Shown piece by piece: positions 42,417 to 51,672 of a stretch of 64,000 nt of DNA. The DNA is taken from the NCBI GenBank assembly GCA_949282305.1, contig CASDPB010000004.1:43040-107039 (forward strand), given 5' to 3'. The notes under the pieces were generated by a model. That model searched no databases. It saw only the letters and a program-made list of their open reading frames with translations, and was not told the DNA's origin. Numbering within the stretch: position 1 is the first letter of the stretch; each line of letters begins with the position of its first letter. The position numbers and the translations under genes were made by a program. This DNA comes from an uncultured Lentisphaeria bacterium (GTDB lineage: Bacteria > Verrucomicrobiota > Lentisphaeria > Victivallales > UBA1829).

Positions 42417-43787
42417 ATGGATTACTACGATGTGTTTCCCCGGATTGTTCCGGCGGACAGGTTTTCGGAAGTGAGGATTCGCCCGCGCTATAAGCACGCG
42501 CTGTTTCCGGAAACGGGACTGACGCAGGTGTTCTGCAATCCGTTCGACGGCTTGAATCCGGACGGGAAATATGGACCGGATACCGATGCGGAAAAAAGAG
42601 CGGAATGGCGCATGGACGGCGACGTCCTTGTGATCCGTGCCTTTTTCACCGGGGAGCAGGAGCACAACATCCGCGTTGTCATCGGAAATGAGCATGGCGG
42701 AGAGTCTGTGCGGACTTTGGGGTTCCGTGTTTATTCTCTGGAGCCCGATCTTTATGAATTGCGTCCTTATCGCGGCGATTTCCATATCCATACGACGGGT
42801 TCCGACGGCAGAGAGGCGCCCTGCTATGTCGCGGCGCGCTGCCGCCAGAAGGGATTCGATTTTGCCGCGATCAGCGATCATGGGAATTATAAGCCCTCCG
42901 TCGAGGCGATTGACTGCTGGAAAGCGCTTGATCTCGATTTCCGTCTTTATCCGGGCGAGGAGGTGCATTCGCAGGATAACCCGGTTCATATCATTCATTT
43001 CGGCGGAAAATACAGCGTCAATGACCGCTGGCGGGACAATCCCGAACAGTATTTCAGGGAGGTTGCCGCGATTCAGGAGGCGTTGCCGGACAAGGATCCG
43101 CGGGTGAACAGCTTTGCCGTTGCCGCCTCGGAATGGGTGTTTGACGAGATTCGCAGGGCAGGCGGTCTGTGCGTGTTCTGCCATCCATACTGGTCCATGG
43201 CGCAGAATGTGATCGACGAAGGCATCACAAGCGCAATCTTCAGGCGCAATAAATTTGACGCCTTCGAGCTCCTGGGCGGTTTTCACAGGTATCAGTCCGA
43301 GAGCAACAATTTCCAGGTTGTGCGTTACTATGAGGAGCAGGCGAAGGGAAACCGTTTTCCGGTGGTCGGCTTGAGCGACTCGCATGGGGTGGACCGTTTC
43401 GGATTCGAGGAAGGGGGGACGGCGTTCCTGAATGTGGTCGGCATGAAGTATGCGGACAGCAGGGACCGTGATCTGTTCGGCTGGTATTATACGGTTGTTC
43501 TTGCAAAATCGAATACGGCGGACGACTTGATTGACGGCATCCGGAATTTCCGGTCCTGCGCCGTTTCCAGCATTGAGGGAGAAACACCACGGGTTTACGG
43601 TTCCTTCCGCATGACGAAATACGTGAACTTTCTCCTGCGCGAATATTTCCCCGGGCATGACACACTATGTGCCACGGAAGGCGCGCTGATGCTGGATCAT
43701 CTTGCCGGCGACGCAAAGGCGGCGGGCGCGCTGAAACAGCTCAAGGGCAGGACTTCGGATTATATGGAAGCGAGCTTCGGAAAGTAG
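42417..43787 (+). CDS. PHP-domain metal-dependent phosphoesterase
   Basis: A 456-residue protein. After an N-terminal beta-rich domain (1-115), the PHP catalytic domain begins at YRGDFHIHTTGSDG (His123, His125), continues with AISDHGNY (Asp154, His155), a Glu in YPGEEVH, the CVFCHPYW His, and VGLSDSHGVD near the end. These are the ligands of the trinuclear metal site of PHP phosphoesterases. The natural substrate is unknown; a sugar or nucleotide phosphate is typical. AAGGTGG precedes ATG 42417. The transporter gene follows after 9 bases. Confidence 0.82.
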   Translation: MDYYDVFPRIVPADRFSEVRIRPRYKHALFPETGLTQVFCNPFDGLNPDGKYGPDTDAEKRAEWRMDGDVLVIRAFFTGEQEHNIRVVIGNEHGGESVRTLGFRVYSLEPDLYELRPYRGDFHIHTTGSDGREAPCYVAARCRQKGFDFAAISDHGNYKPSVEAIDCWKALDLDFRLYPGEEVHSQDNPVHIIHFGGKYSVNDRWRDNPEQYFREVAAIQEALPDKDPRVNSFAVAASEWVFDEIRRAGGLCVFCHPYWSMAQNVIDEGITSAIFRRNKFDAFELLGGFHRYQSESNNFQVVRYYEEQAKGNRFPVVGLSDSHGVDRFGFEEGGTAFLNVVGMKYADSRDRDLFGWYYTVVLAKSNTADDLIDGIRNFRSCAVSSIEGETPRVYGSFRMTKYVNFLLREYFPGHDTLCATEGALMLDHLAGDAKAAGALKQLKGRTSDYMEASFGK

Positions 43788-43796
43788 CGGGATGAG

Positions 43797-44696
43797 ATGA
43801 CGTTATTTGCCTTTGTTCTGGTTTTTGCCTCCGTTTTCCTGCATGTCGCATGGAATTTCATATCCAAAAGCACGAAATCTTCTCTGGCGTTTTACATGCT
43901 GATGTCGGGAACGGCGGCGCTGATCTGGCTGCCGTTTTTCCTGACGTCGGATCTGAGACTGTGCAGCCTGCCGCTTTCTTTTTTCCTTTTTTACCTGGGA
44001 AGCGTGGCGTCCGAAGTCATGTATGTGGCGGGGCTCGCCTACGCCTATCGGAAGGGCGATATTTCACTGGTCTATCCGCTGGTGAGGGCGATCCCGGTGC
44101 TGCTGGTTGCCGCGGTCACGATTCTGTTCGGGCTCGGCAGGTCTCCGGGTGTTTTGGCGCTTCTCGGGATGCTGATTATTACGCTGGGGTGTATCCTGAT
44201 GCCGCTGAAACGGTTCCGTGATTTCAAACTTTCCAATTACGTGAACTGGATCATGATCTTCATCCTGCTTGGGGCGGTCGGCACCACAGGCTATACGATT
44301 CTGGACAGCAGTGCGATGGCGCTGATCCGGCAGACTATGGAGCGGAACAGCGTGTTCGACCTTCTTACCTATCTGTTCATGGTGGAAGCGGGATTGACGG
44401 TCGGGCAGATGTTTTTTGTGGTGTCAATCAAAAGCGAGCGCGAAGAATTCAAACGCCTGTTCCTGCGTTCCGCTTATCCGGTTCTCGCGGGAATCTGCAG
44501 TTCCTGCGCCTATGGCTTGATTCTGTTTGCGATGGCGTATGTTACGAACGTCAGCTACATCCAGGCATTCCGGCAGATGAGTCTGCCGCTGGGCTTTTTT
44601 GCCGGTGTGCTGATTTTAAAGGAGTCGCACAGCATGCCCAAGGTGCTCGGAATTCTGCTGATTGTGCTGGGCCTGGTCATGGTATCGCTGGGATAG
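43797..44696 (+). CDS. DMT-superfamily (EamA-type) transporter
   Basis: A 299-residue protein with ten membrane helices in two repeats. The first repeat has GLAYAYRKGDISLVYPLVRAIPVL and the second has YVTNVSYIQAFRQMSLPLGF, the paired EamA signatures. The last helices read SMPKVLGILLIVLGLVMVSLG. The family exports or imports small metabolites. Its 9-base distance from the PHP gene implies a shared transcript, so it may carry the product or substrate of that enzyme. A terminator follows at 44705. Confidence 0.88.
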   Translation: MTLFAFVLVFASVFLHVAWNFISKSTKSSLAFYMLMSGTAALIWLPFFLTSDLRLCSLPLSFFLFYLGSVASEVMYVAGLAYAYRKGDISLVYPLVRAIPVLLVAAVTILFGLGRSPGVLALLGMLIITLGCILMPLKRFRDFKLSNYVNWIMIFILLGAVGTTGYTILDSSAMALIRQTMERNSVFDLLTYLFMVEAGLTVGQMFFVVSIKSEREEFKRLFLRSAYPVLAGICSSCAYGLILFAMAYVTNVSYIQAFRQMSLPLGFFAGVLILKESHSMPKVLGILLIVLGLVMVSLG

Positions 44697-44704
44697 CGGG
44701 AGGT

Positions 44705-44736
44705 GCCGGGCTTTCCGCCGATGCCCGGCTTCGTTT
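44705..44736 (+). terminator. Terminator of the PHP-DMT unit
   Basis: GCCGGGC (44705-44711) pairs with GCCCGGC (44723-44729), followed by TTCGTTT. Confidence 0.7.
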
Positions 44737-44753
44737 CTGCTTTTCCAGCGGAC

Positions 44754-45554
44754 TTACTTGATGGTAAGTTTGATGTCCTTCATTTCTGTTGCCGCTTTGG
44801 AGTTGTTCCAGTTGACGCGAATGCAGACTTTGGCTTTGACGGTTCCCGGAGCCCATTGCCGGAAGGAAAAGCCCTTGAGCAGTTTTCCGGAAGCGCTGCC
44901 GGTCAGCGTCTGCCATTGATCGGAAGTATTCAGATAGCCGCCCGTATACATTTCCCCGGCTCCCTTGCCTCCGTGCTGCCGGATTTTCGTCCCCGCGGGA
45001 AGGTCGGTTCCGGCGGATCTTGCGAGAACGATTTCCCATTCCTGCGCATTTTTCTTTCTGGTCGCTTTGACGGGAGTCTCAAGAATGTTGAAATTCGGGA
45101 GATCCTTGAAATCCGAGGATGTGTTGTAGGCGATGACGCAGGTGCTGAATTTTTTCCATTTCATCGCATTGCCGACGACGAGAATCTTGTCCGTGGCTTT
45201 TACCGGTTTCAGGAGAACGGTATCAGTCCAGGGAATGGTGTCGGTGTTGATGGTCTGGATGTTTTTCCCGTCTTTGTCAAACTGGCTGAATCCGAAATAA
45301 AGTTTGGCGGATTCTCCGTCCGCGGATTTGAAGGAGCCTGTCAGAGTGTATGTCTTGCCGGGATCAATGTCGAAGGACTTTTTGGAGACCAGGGTTACGC
45401 GCCCGCGTATTTGGAGGGCTCCGTCCTTTACGGATACGTTGCGTCCGGAGATTCCGCTCCATGCCTCTTGTGTGTCGAAGGTGATTTCTTCGGCGGAAAC
45501 TGTTCCTGCCGCCAGTACGGTGAAAAGTAAAAGAATGATGTTCCGCAAGGTCAT
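44754..45554 (-). CDS. Secreted beta-sandwich (CBM-like) protein
   Basis: A 266-residue protein with a signal peptide (IILLLFTVLAAGTVSA, then EEITF). The mature part resembles a CBM4/9-type or carbohydrate-binding jelly roll: DGALQIRGRVTLVSKKSFDI, then GKTYTLTGSFKSADGESAKL, then QWQTLTGSASGKLLKGFSFR, ending with KAKVCIRVNWNN. No catalytic residues are evident. It has a well-formed promoter at 45627-45654 and no operon partner. A role in binding polysaccharide at the surface is inferred. Confidence 0.72.
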   Translation of the reverse strand: MTLRNIILLLFTVLAAGTVSAEEITFDTQEAWSGISGRNVSVKDGALQIRGRVTLVSKKSFDIDPGKTYTLTGSFKSADGESAKLYFGFSQFDKDGKNIQTINTDTIPWTDTVLLKPVKATDKILVVGNAMKWKKFSTCVIAYNTSSDFKDLPNFNILETPVKATRKKNAQEWEIVLARSAGTDLPAGTKIRQHGGKGAGEMYTGGYLNTSDQWQTLTGSASGKLLKGFSFRQWAPGTVKAKVCIRVNWNNSKAATEMKDIKLTIK

Positions 45555-45626
45555 TGCAAACTCCTTTGTCCTTGATGGATATGGTTAAATTTTTCTACTG
45601 ATTTTTCAAGACAAAAATCGCTATTG

Positions 45627-45654
45627 ATTATACTCATAATTTCCAAAACGTCAA
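45627..45654 (-). promoter_or_regulatory. Predicted promoter of the secreted CBM-like gene
   Basis: On the minus strand, TTGACG (complement of 45649-45654), a 16-base spacer and TATAAT (complement of 45627-45632) lie 73 bases before the ATG. Confidence 0.72.
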
Positions 45655-45770
45655 GGGGTTTTACAAAAAAAAAGATGAAAATCAGCTGTTTCTCAGGGTT
45701 TTACCGGAAAATGAAGGTTTTTTGTCGCCGTTTCCGGTGAAACGGTTTCCGGAAAATCCGGCGGTTCCGG

Positions 45771-46946
45771 TTAAACGAAACAGATTCGGGAAATGCACTG
45801 ATCGAAACTTTCCTGACCGCTGAGAATGTCGATCTCGACGCGGAGGAAAAGAATCCGGATGTCGCGGCGGTCCAGACGCGGCATCCGAACCGCGTCTTTT
45901 TCCGTTGTCATAATGAGTTCCGCACCTGCCGCTTTTGCATCGTTGACAAAGTCGATCATCTCCTGCTGGCGGTAGCGGTGATGGTCTGCAAAATGTTTTT
46001 CGAGAACGATCGTTCCGCCGAATTCGCAGAGAAAGGCGTTGAAACTTGCGGGATTTGCAATTGCCGAGATCGAAGCGATTTTCTTGCCTTTGAGTTCCGA
46101 AAGCGGAAGGCGGCGCCCGCGTTCAAAGACATCTTCCAGGTATTGGGGGCGATGGCAGCACTCGATGATTTCCGCACGATGGTTCTGGCGCCGGAGAAAC
46201 GCTTTCAGATGGCGCAGTTTCGGGGAGCCGTCCGACTTGGTAAGGAAAATGTAATCGGCGCGCTTGATGTTCTTGATCGGCTCGCGCAGGAGCCCCCGCG
46301 GCAGAACGTGATGGTTGTCGAACGGCGAGGTGGAGTCCACGAGCAGGATATTGATATGCGCCTTGAGACGGAGATACTGAAAGCCGTCGTCAAGGATCAG
46401 GGTATCGGTGCCGAACTCGTCAATGGCATACAGTCCGGATTTGACACGGTCCTTGTCAACCAGAACGACTACATTTTTCAGGTTGGACGCAAGCATGAAC
46501 GGCTCATCGCCTGCGGTAATGGAGTCCAGCAGCAGATCTTTGCCGTCGGAAACGACGCGCGGGGGGACTTCCATTTTCTTTGAGGTGAGCCTCTTGTGCA
46601 GTTTCGCCCAGAGCGACCGTTTGTCCCGGCTCCGGTAGCCGCGGCTCAGAACCGCGACCTTGCGTCCTTTTCTGCTGAGTGTTTTGGCGAATACCTCGAC
46701 CACAGGGGTTTTGCCCGTTCCACCGCAGGACAGATTGCCGATGCTGACCACCAGGCAGCCGATTGCGCGGTTGCGGATCACGCGGTTGTCGTACATCCAG
46801 ATACGGAACTGGACCAGCCGCCGATAGATGCGCGAGCCCATGAACAGCGCCCCTTTCGCGAGGTTGCCGATGCTGTCATGGCGGCGTTCGCGGATAATCT
46901 CAATAAATGCCTGTTCTATCTTTTCTCCGATTTCACGGATGGTCAT
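45771..46946 (-). CDS. lpxK: Tetraacyldisaccharide 4'-kinase
   Basis: A 391-residue membrane-associated kinase that phosphorylates the lipid A precursor at the 4' position. The P loop is [15 protein letters not shown] (67-81). [34 protein letters not shown] and LPRGLLREP follow in the family order. The gene shows that the organism makes lipid A and hence an LPS outer membrane. ATG 46946 (GGGAG upstream) is preferred over a frame extending to 46994. It lies 62 bases after the D-aminoacylase-like gene on the same strand. Confidence 0.93.
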   Translation of the reverse strand: MTIREIGEKIEQAFIEIIRERRHDSIGNLAKGALFMGSRIYRRLVQFRIWMYDNRVIRNRAIGCLVVSIGNLSCGGTGKTPVVEVFAKTLSRKGRKVAVLSRGYRSRDKRSLWAKLHKRLTSKKMEVPPRVVSDGKDLLLDSITAGDEPFMLASNLKNVVVLVDKDRVKSGLYAIDEFGTDTLILDDGFQYLRLKAHINILLVDSTSPFDNHHVLPRGLLREPIKNIKRADYIFLTKSDGSPKLRHLKAFLRRQNHRAEIIECCHRPQYLEDVFERGRRLPLSELKGKKIASISAIANPASFNAFLCEFGGTIVLEKHFADHHRYRQQEMIDFVNDAKAAGAELIMTTEKDAVRMPRLDRRDIRILFLRVEIDILSGQESFDQCISRICFV

Positions 46947-47008
46947 CTTCTTACTTCTCCCGTTGACTTCAAAATATAACGCCGGAACATGCAAACATCA
47001 AACAGGTG

Positions 47009-48580
47009 TCAGCATATTCTGAGGAAAGCGCCGTTTCTTTTTCCCGTTCTGTTCCGTCCGCATCCGCAGGAGGGGGCTCCGTTGACCCATACCGTCCGGA
47101 TTCCGGAAGCCGGTCTGTGCGGTTCTGAGAAATCCGCATCGGAATGGAATTCCGATTCGTCGAACAGAACAAGGTCGGCGAATGCGCCCTCCCTGACGAT
47201 GCCGCGGTTTTCCAGCGAAAAGATGGACGCCGGAAGCGATGTGACCCGCCGGATCGCCTCGCTCATGCCGGAATCCGCCGCAACCCGTGTGATGAATTCC
47301 GGAAAGGAACCGAAGCCGCGCGGGTGGCTCCTGCCGATGGATTCATCGAAAGGGCGTGCCGATTCATCGGTGCCGCAGCAGACCCAGCGCTCCGCAAGAA
47401 TGCGTTTCAGATTTTTCTCCGACATCCCCGCAAATGCCGCCATTGTCCCGGGGGCATCCCGCACCATGAGCCGGACGCAGAAATCCTCCGGAGACATTCC
47501 CGTCTGTTCCGCCGCCTCCGCAATAGTTTTCCCGAAGAAACGGGAATATTCGGCACAGCCGGAAGCGGTCAGGATAACGGAGTGCCAGTCTCTGCCGGAT
47601 TCCGCCAGTTTCCCCGCTGTTCTTTTCTGTTCCGACGGACTTTCCGAGAGTGTCCGGCGGATGGAAATATCATCCATCGCATCATAGGGCGGCGGCAGAA
47701 TGACGCTGAGACTGGTCTGCGAATAAACATAGGGATAGCGGTCTGCCGTGAGTTGAATCCCGCGTGACTGCGCATCGCGGATCAGTTCCAGAACATGTTC
47801 CAGTTTGCCCCAGTTGTGCGGATGCACCGTCTTCAGATGACTGACCTGAAGTTTGCGCGAACCGTTTTTCGCCAGAAAAACCGCCTCCTCCAGCGCTTCC
47901 TCCAGACGATCCCCTTCGCTCCGCAGGTGAGTGGCGTAAGGACGGTTGAATTCTTTCAGAACGGACATCATCCGGAGCAGTTCCGCCGTGTCTGCAAATC
48001 TGCCGGGAGTGTAAAGGAGTCCGGTGGAAAATCCAGCCGCGCCCTGATGCAGCGTCTGCGCCAGCAGTTCGCCCATACGGTTCAGTTCCGGAACTGTGAG
48101 CGCTTTGTTCTCATATCCGCTGATGTTGGCGCGCAGAGTGTTGTGCCCGCAGAGAGACGCAATGTTGATTGCCGGTTCGCGCCGGTTCAGCTCTGCGGCG
48201 TATTCGTCCAGACTGCTCCATGTGATCGGAACACGATAAGAGGCATAGAGCTTGTCCAGATGTTCCCTGACTTCCTCCGTAAGCACGGGAAAGACGGAAA
48301 GCCCGCAGTTGCCGGTGATTTCCGTTGTGATGCCCTGCGACAGTTTGCCGGATGCCTCCGGTGCGGCAAGAATCGACATGTCCGAGTGTCCGTGCGCATC
48401 AATGAAACCCGGCGAGAGCGAGAGTCCGTCAGCGCGGATTTGTGCAAGCCCGGTCCGGGACAGCTTTCCTGCCGGCGCAACGGCGGCGATGCGGTTTCCT
48501 GTCACTGCGACATCTGCCTGATAAGGCGGCTGTCCGGTTCCGTCATAAAGAAGTGCGCCGCAGATTATGAAATTGTTCAT
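47009..48580 (-). CDS. N-acyl-D-amino-acid deacylase (D-aminoacylase) family amidohydrolase
   Basis: A 523-residue amidohydrolase. The metal motif GFIDAHGHSD gives His63 and His65, and Cys92 in ITGNCGLS is the extra zinc ligand typical of D-aminoacylases. ATHLRSEGD and QVSHLKTVHP supply further His ligands, and CCGTDESARPF carries the catalytic Asp. The C-terminal beta-sandwich ends with GAFADLVLFDESEF. Such enzymes release D-amino acids from N-acylated forms, which fits cell-wall or peptide recycling. Its start overlaps the stop of the upstream gene by one base (TGATG), so the two are coupled. Confidence 0.88.
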   Translation of the reverse strand: MNNFIICGALLYDGTGQPPYQADVAVTGNRIAAVAPAGKLSRTGLAQIRADGLSLSPGFIDAHGHSDMSILAAPEASGKLSQGITTEITGNCGLSVFPVLTEEVREHLDKLYASYRVPITWSSLDEYAAELNRREPAINIASLCGHNTLRANISGYENKALTVPELNRMGELLAQTLHQGAAGFSTGLLYTPGRFADTAELLRMMSVLKEFNRPYATHLRSEGDRLEEALEEAVFLAKNGSRKLQVSHLKTVHPHNWGKLEHVLELIRDAQSRGIQLTADRYPYVYSQTSLSVILPPPYDAMDDISIRRTLSESPSEQKRTAGKLAESGRDWHSVILTASGCAEYSRFFGKTIAEAAEQTGMSPEDFCVRLMVRDAPGTMAAFAGMSEKNLKRILAERWVCCGTDESARPFDESIGRSHPRGFGSFPEFITRVAADSGMSEAIRRVTSLPASIFSLENRGIVREGAFADLVLFDESEFHSDADFSEPHRPASGIRTVWVNGAPSCGCGRNRTGKRNGAFLRIC

Positions 48581-49101
48581 CAGTCCAGAATCTCTTCTGC
48601 CGCATCATCCGCCGCATTGTTGAAACGTTCCGAGGTATCGTGATAAAGTCCGGTGCCGGTGTTCCGCAGCTCTTCCTGAATGCGTCTTGTCTTTTCCGCA
48701 ATGTCGTCGACCACTTCATCGGATTTCTGCTGATAAAAACTTTCGCCTTTTTTTCTGGTATCTCTGCCGAATTCCACCGCTTTCTCCCTGACTTCCTGCC
48801 CGAATTGAACCGCCTGTTCCGAGAATTCCTCCGTTTTCAGGCGCGCGCGGACTTTAAGATCCTGTTCTCCATACTTCGATTTGTCACCGACTGCGGTAAA
48901 CATCAGGCGGAAGTGTTCCCGGCATTTGAACCAGGAATACGAAACCTTGCCGCGCACACGTTCCAGAAAACCGTCAACTTCCTGTCCCGTCTGCTGGAAG
49001 GCATTGTATCTGGGGGAAGGGGGCGGTGAAAACTCCTGTGTCTGCGCAGACAGGGAAAAGATATTCAGGAGAAGCATCATAACCGTGATTGTCATTCTCA
49101 T
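48580..49101 (-). CDS. Secreted coiled-coil protein of unknown function
   Basis: A 173-residue protein with a signal peptide (TITVMMLLLNIFSLSA, then QTQEF). Residues about 80-150 are a charged heptad-like helix (EQAVQFGQEVREKAVEFGRD and on) that resembles apolipoprotein or LEA-type repeats. ATG 49101 follows AGGAG; a longer frame to 49182 is rejected because it crosses the fabH terminator. Translation is coupled to the D-aminoacylase gene. No domain assigned. Confidence 0.68.
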   Translation of the reverse strand: MRMTITVMMLLLNIFSLSAQTQEFSPPPSPRYNAFQQTGQEVDGFLERVRGKVSYSWFKCREHFRLMFTAVGDKSKYGEQDLKVRARLKTEEFSEQAVQFGQEVREKAVEFGRDTRKKGESFYQQKSDEVVDDIAEKTRRIQEELRNTGTGLYHDTSERFNNAADDAAEEILD

Positions 49102-49142
49102 CTGCAGAACTCCTTTCCGGCGTATGGAAAACTGTCCGGAGA

Positions 49143-49172
49143 AACAAAAGCGGTGAAGTGGTTCACCGCTTT
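49143..49172 (-). terminator. Terminator of the rpmF-plsX-fabH operon
   Basis: AAAGCGGTGAA (49147-49157) and TTCACCGCTTT (49162-49172) form a perfect 11-bp stem with a 4-base loop. On the minus strand the stem is followed by TGTTTC. It lies 36 bases after the fabH stop. Confidence 0.85.
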
Positions 49173-49207
49173 CCCTGTTCATGATACCGTATCGGCAACT
49201 GCGCCGC

Positions 49208-50200
49208 CTACCAGCGAATCAGCATGGCGCCCCAGGTGAGACCGCCGCCGAAGGCTGTCAGCAGGATATAGTCTCCGCGTTTGATCCTGCCCGCGCGGCA
49301 GAGTTCATCCAGGCAGATTCCAATGGAAGCCGCCGAAGTGTTGCCGTATTGATCGATATTGACGTAGACGCGCTCTTCGGGAATGGTGAGACGCTGTGCC
49401 ACGGCTCCGATGATGCGCATATTCGCCTGATGCGGAATGACCCATGTCACATCTTCCGATTTGACTCCGGATTCCTTCATGGTAGTGCGGCATGCGCCGA
49501 CCATGCCGTTCACAGCCAGCTTGAAAAGTTCCTGTCCGGTCATCTTGATATAGTGCTGACGCTGTTCCACGGTGTCGTGGGATGCCGGCATCGCGGAACC
49601 TCCGGCGGGAAGATAAAGCAGCTCGGAGTAGATGCCGGCGGCTCCGAGTTCGGAGGCAACGAGACAGTCTTCCGATTCCGGCAGGGAATCGTCCCTTTCA
49701 AGAATCACGGCGCTTGCTCCGTCGCCGAACAGAACGCAGGTGCTGCGGTCCTGCCAGTCGACGATGGAGGAAAGTTTCTCCGCGCCAATGACCAGGGCAT
49801 ATTTATATTTTTTATAGGAACGGAGCATTCCCACTGCAATTTCCAGGGAGTAAAGCAGACCGGAACAGGCGGCGACGACGTCGTAACAGACCGCCCTGGT
49901 GGCTTCAATTTTCTTCTGCACGAAACACGCGGTGCTCGGGAATGCCTTGTCTCCGGTAACGGTTGCAACGGAAATGAAATCAATCTGCTCCGGAGTAATT
50001 TTTGCCATTTCCATGGCGCGGCGTGCCGCCTGGACGGCAAGATCGGAAGTCGCTACGCCGTCGGCTGCAATATGACGCTGTTTGATTCCCGTGCGCGTTG
50101 TGATCCATTCGTCGGAAGTCTCGACCATTTTTTCCAGATCCGCATTCGTGAGAATCTTTTCCGGTGCGTAAGCACCTGTTCCTATTATTCTGATTGCCAT
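49208..50200 (-). CDS. fabH: Beta-ketoacyl-ACP synthase III
   Basis: A 330-residue condensing enzyme that joins an acyl-CoA primer to malonyl-ACP. The triad is Cys112 (VVAACSGLLYS), His in VIPHQANMRI, and Asn in YGNTSAASI. GDGASAVIL and the C-terminal LTAFGGGLTWGAMLIRW are also typical. It starts 19 bases after plsX, forming the common rpmF-plsX-fabH operon that ties membrane lipid synthesis to ribosome supply. Confidence 0.96.
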   Translation of the reverse strand: MAIRIIGTGAYAPEKILTNADLEKMVETSDEWITTRTGIKQRHIAADGVATSDLAVQAARRAMEMAKITPEQIDFISVATVTGDKAFPSTACFVQKKIEATRAVCYDVVAACSGLLYSLEIAVGMLRSYKKYKYALVIGAEKLSSIVDWQDRSTCVLFGDGASAVILERDDSLPESEDCLVASELGAAGIYSELLYLPAGGSAMPASHDTVEQRQHYIKMTGQELFKLAVNGMVGACRTTMKESGVKSEDVTWVIPHQANMRIIGAVAQRLTIPEERVYVNIDQYGNTSAASIGICLDELCRAGRIKRGDYILLTAFGGGLTWGAMLIRW

Positions 50201-50219
50201 TGGATACTCCGATTATTTC

Positions 50220-51296
50220 TTAATGGGCGAACCCCGTTTTATGCTTGTCATCCGAAGATGAGGAATGTTCATATTTTGCGGCAAAAGACGCCTTGTCGAC
50301 GCCGCAGTCATAAATACGTCTGCTGATCAGCTGAGGCATCTTCAGGCGTGCGAACTCGTTCGCCACCCGGATTGCGTTCTTGACCGCTTTGGGAGTGGAG
50401 CTGCCATGACCGATGATGCAGATTCCATTGAGGCCGAGAAGCGGAGCGCCGCCGTATTCATCGGAATCTCCATATTGTTTCAGTTCCCGGAAAGCTGCCT
50501 GAGCGAGCGTTGCGCCGATTTTGCGCATGGCGCTTTTCATGAGCACCTCTTTCAGCCAGTGAATTGTGGCCATTGCCAGGCTTTCCGAAGATTTCAGCAG
50601 GACATTGCCGACAAAACCGTCGCAGATCACAACGTCACACTCTCCCGTGAACGTGTCATGCCCCTCCACATTGCCGATGAAGTTGATCGGCATTTTTGAA
50701 AGAATTTTGAACGTCTCTTTTGTCAGTTCGTTTCCTTTGATGTCTTCACCGCCTACGGAAAGAAGCCCGATTCTCGGATTTTCAATCCCGAGCCCGAGCT
50801 TTGCGTAAAGTTCCCCCATGACGGCGAACTGGGCGAGATTCAGAGGCGTGCAGTCCGTATTGGCGCCTGCGTCGGTAAGGATCCATTTGCCTCCGACTCC
50901 GGGCATAATCGTTGCGATGCAGGGACGGTCAACGCCGTCCACCATGCGCATTTTGATTTTGGATGCCGCTACCGCGGCACCGGTATGCCCGGCGGAAACC
51001 ACGGCATCCGCTTTGCCTTCCGCCACCAGTGTGGCGCAGACTGTGATGGATGAATTCTTCTTTGCCCGGATTGCCGCCGTGGACGGATCGGACATTTCTA
51101 CGACAGTTTCTGCATGAACCAGTTCCAGGCGATCGGACGGAACCAGATTCATTTTTTCCATGTAGTAGGAAAGTTTCTCCTTGTGCCCGACCAGAAGAAT
51201 CCCGACGTCCGGGATCTCTTTCAGGACACTCTGGATTGCCTCCATGACTACCGCGGGAGCGTAATCCCCTCCCATTGCATCAACTGCGATCTTCAT
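50220..51296 (-). CDS. plsX: Phosphate acyltransferase PlsX
   Basis: A 358-residue enzyme that makes acyl-phosphate from acyl-ACP for phospholipid synthesis. The N-terminus IAVDAMGGDYAPAVV is diagnostic. AVVSAGHTGAAVAASKI, the GVDRPCIATIMPG segment, TDAGANTDCTPLNL and DVVICDGFVGNVLLKS follow in order. It starts 16 bases after rpmF and is followed by fabH. Confidence 0.96.
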   Translation of the reverse strand: MKIAVDAMGGDYAPAVVMEAIQSVLKEIPDVGILLVGHKEKLSYYMEKMNLVPSDRLELVHAETVVEMSDPSTAAIRAKKNSSITVCATLVAEGKADAVVSAGHTGAAVAASKIKMRMVDGVDRPCIATIMPGVGGKWILTDAGANTDCTPLNLAQFAVMGELYAKLGLGIENPRIGLLSVGGEDIKGNELTKETFKILSKMPINFIGNVEGHDTFTGECDVVICDGFVGNVLLKSSESLAMATIHWLKEVLMKSAMRKIGATLAQAAFRELKQYGDSDEYGGAPLLGLNGICIIGHGSSTPKAVKNAIRVANEFARLKMPQLISRRIYDCGVDKASFAAKYEHSSSSDDKHKTGFAH

Positions 51297-51312
51297 CCTG
51301 GAGCGGCTCCGC

Positions 51313-51489
51313 TTATTCTACCGTTTTGATCTGTCTGCCTTTGTAAGTTCCGCAGTGTTTGCAAACTGTGTGCGGTGCGGAGGGTTCTCCGCAGTTGGTG
51401 CAGAATGTCGCCTGAACGCCTTCGTAGCGGTTGTGTGCCTGACGCTGGCGTCTCTTCATTTTTGAAACTTTTCTCTTGGGTACCGGCAT
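51313..51489 (-). CDS. rpmF: 50S ribosomal protein L32
   Basis: A 58-residue protein of normal L32 length. It begins MPVPKRKVSKMKRRQRQAHN and has a zinc ribbon from CTNCG and CKHCG. The start ATG 51489 has AAGGAG 8 bases upstream; a longer frame to 51573 is rejected since it would overlap the promoter. First gene of the rpmF-plsX-fabH operon. Confidence 0.96.
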   Translation of the reverse strand: MPVPKRKVSKMKRRQRQAHNRYEGVQATFCTNCGEPSAPHTVCKHCGTYKGRQIKTVE

Positions 51490-51545
51490 TTTTTTATCTC
51501 CTTGTAAAAATAATTTTTGTCCGATTTCAATTTTATGAACTATTA

Positions 51546-51573
51546 AATTTAGCATATTCTGCCGCTTTTTCAA
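51546..51573 (-). promoter_or_regulatory. rpmF: Predicted promoter of rpmF-plsX-fabH
   Basis: On the minus strand, TTGAAA (complement of 51568-51573), a 16-base spacer and TAAATT (complement of 51546-51551) lie 56 bases before the rpmF ATG. Confidence 0.65.
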
Positions 51574-51672
51574 CCCTGCTGTTTCAGAAAGTGCGAAAAA
51601 TCCTTGCCGCGGAATGGAAAATAAAGCATGTTTTCTTTTCCGGAACCGATGAAAACGGCAGTTTTCAGAAAC

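Noticed and set aside
49181..50326. 381-codon plus-strand frame opposite fabH
   Set aside because: fabH is unambiguous; this frame has no family features.
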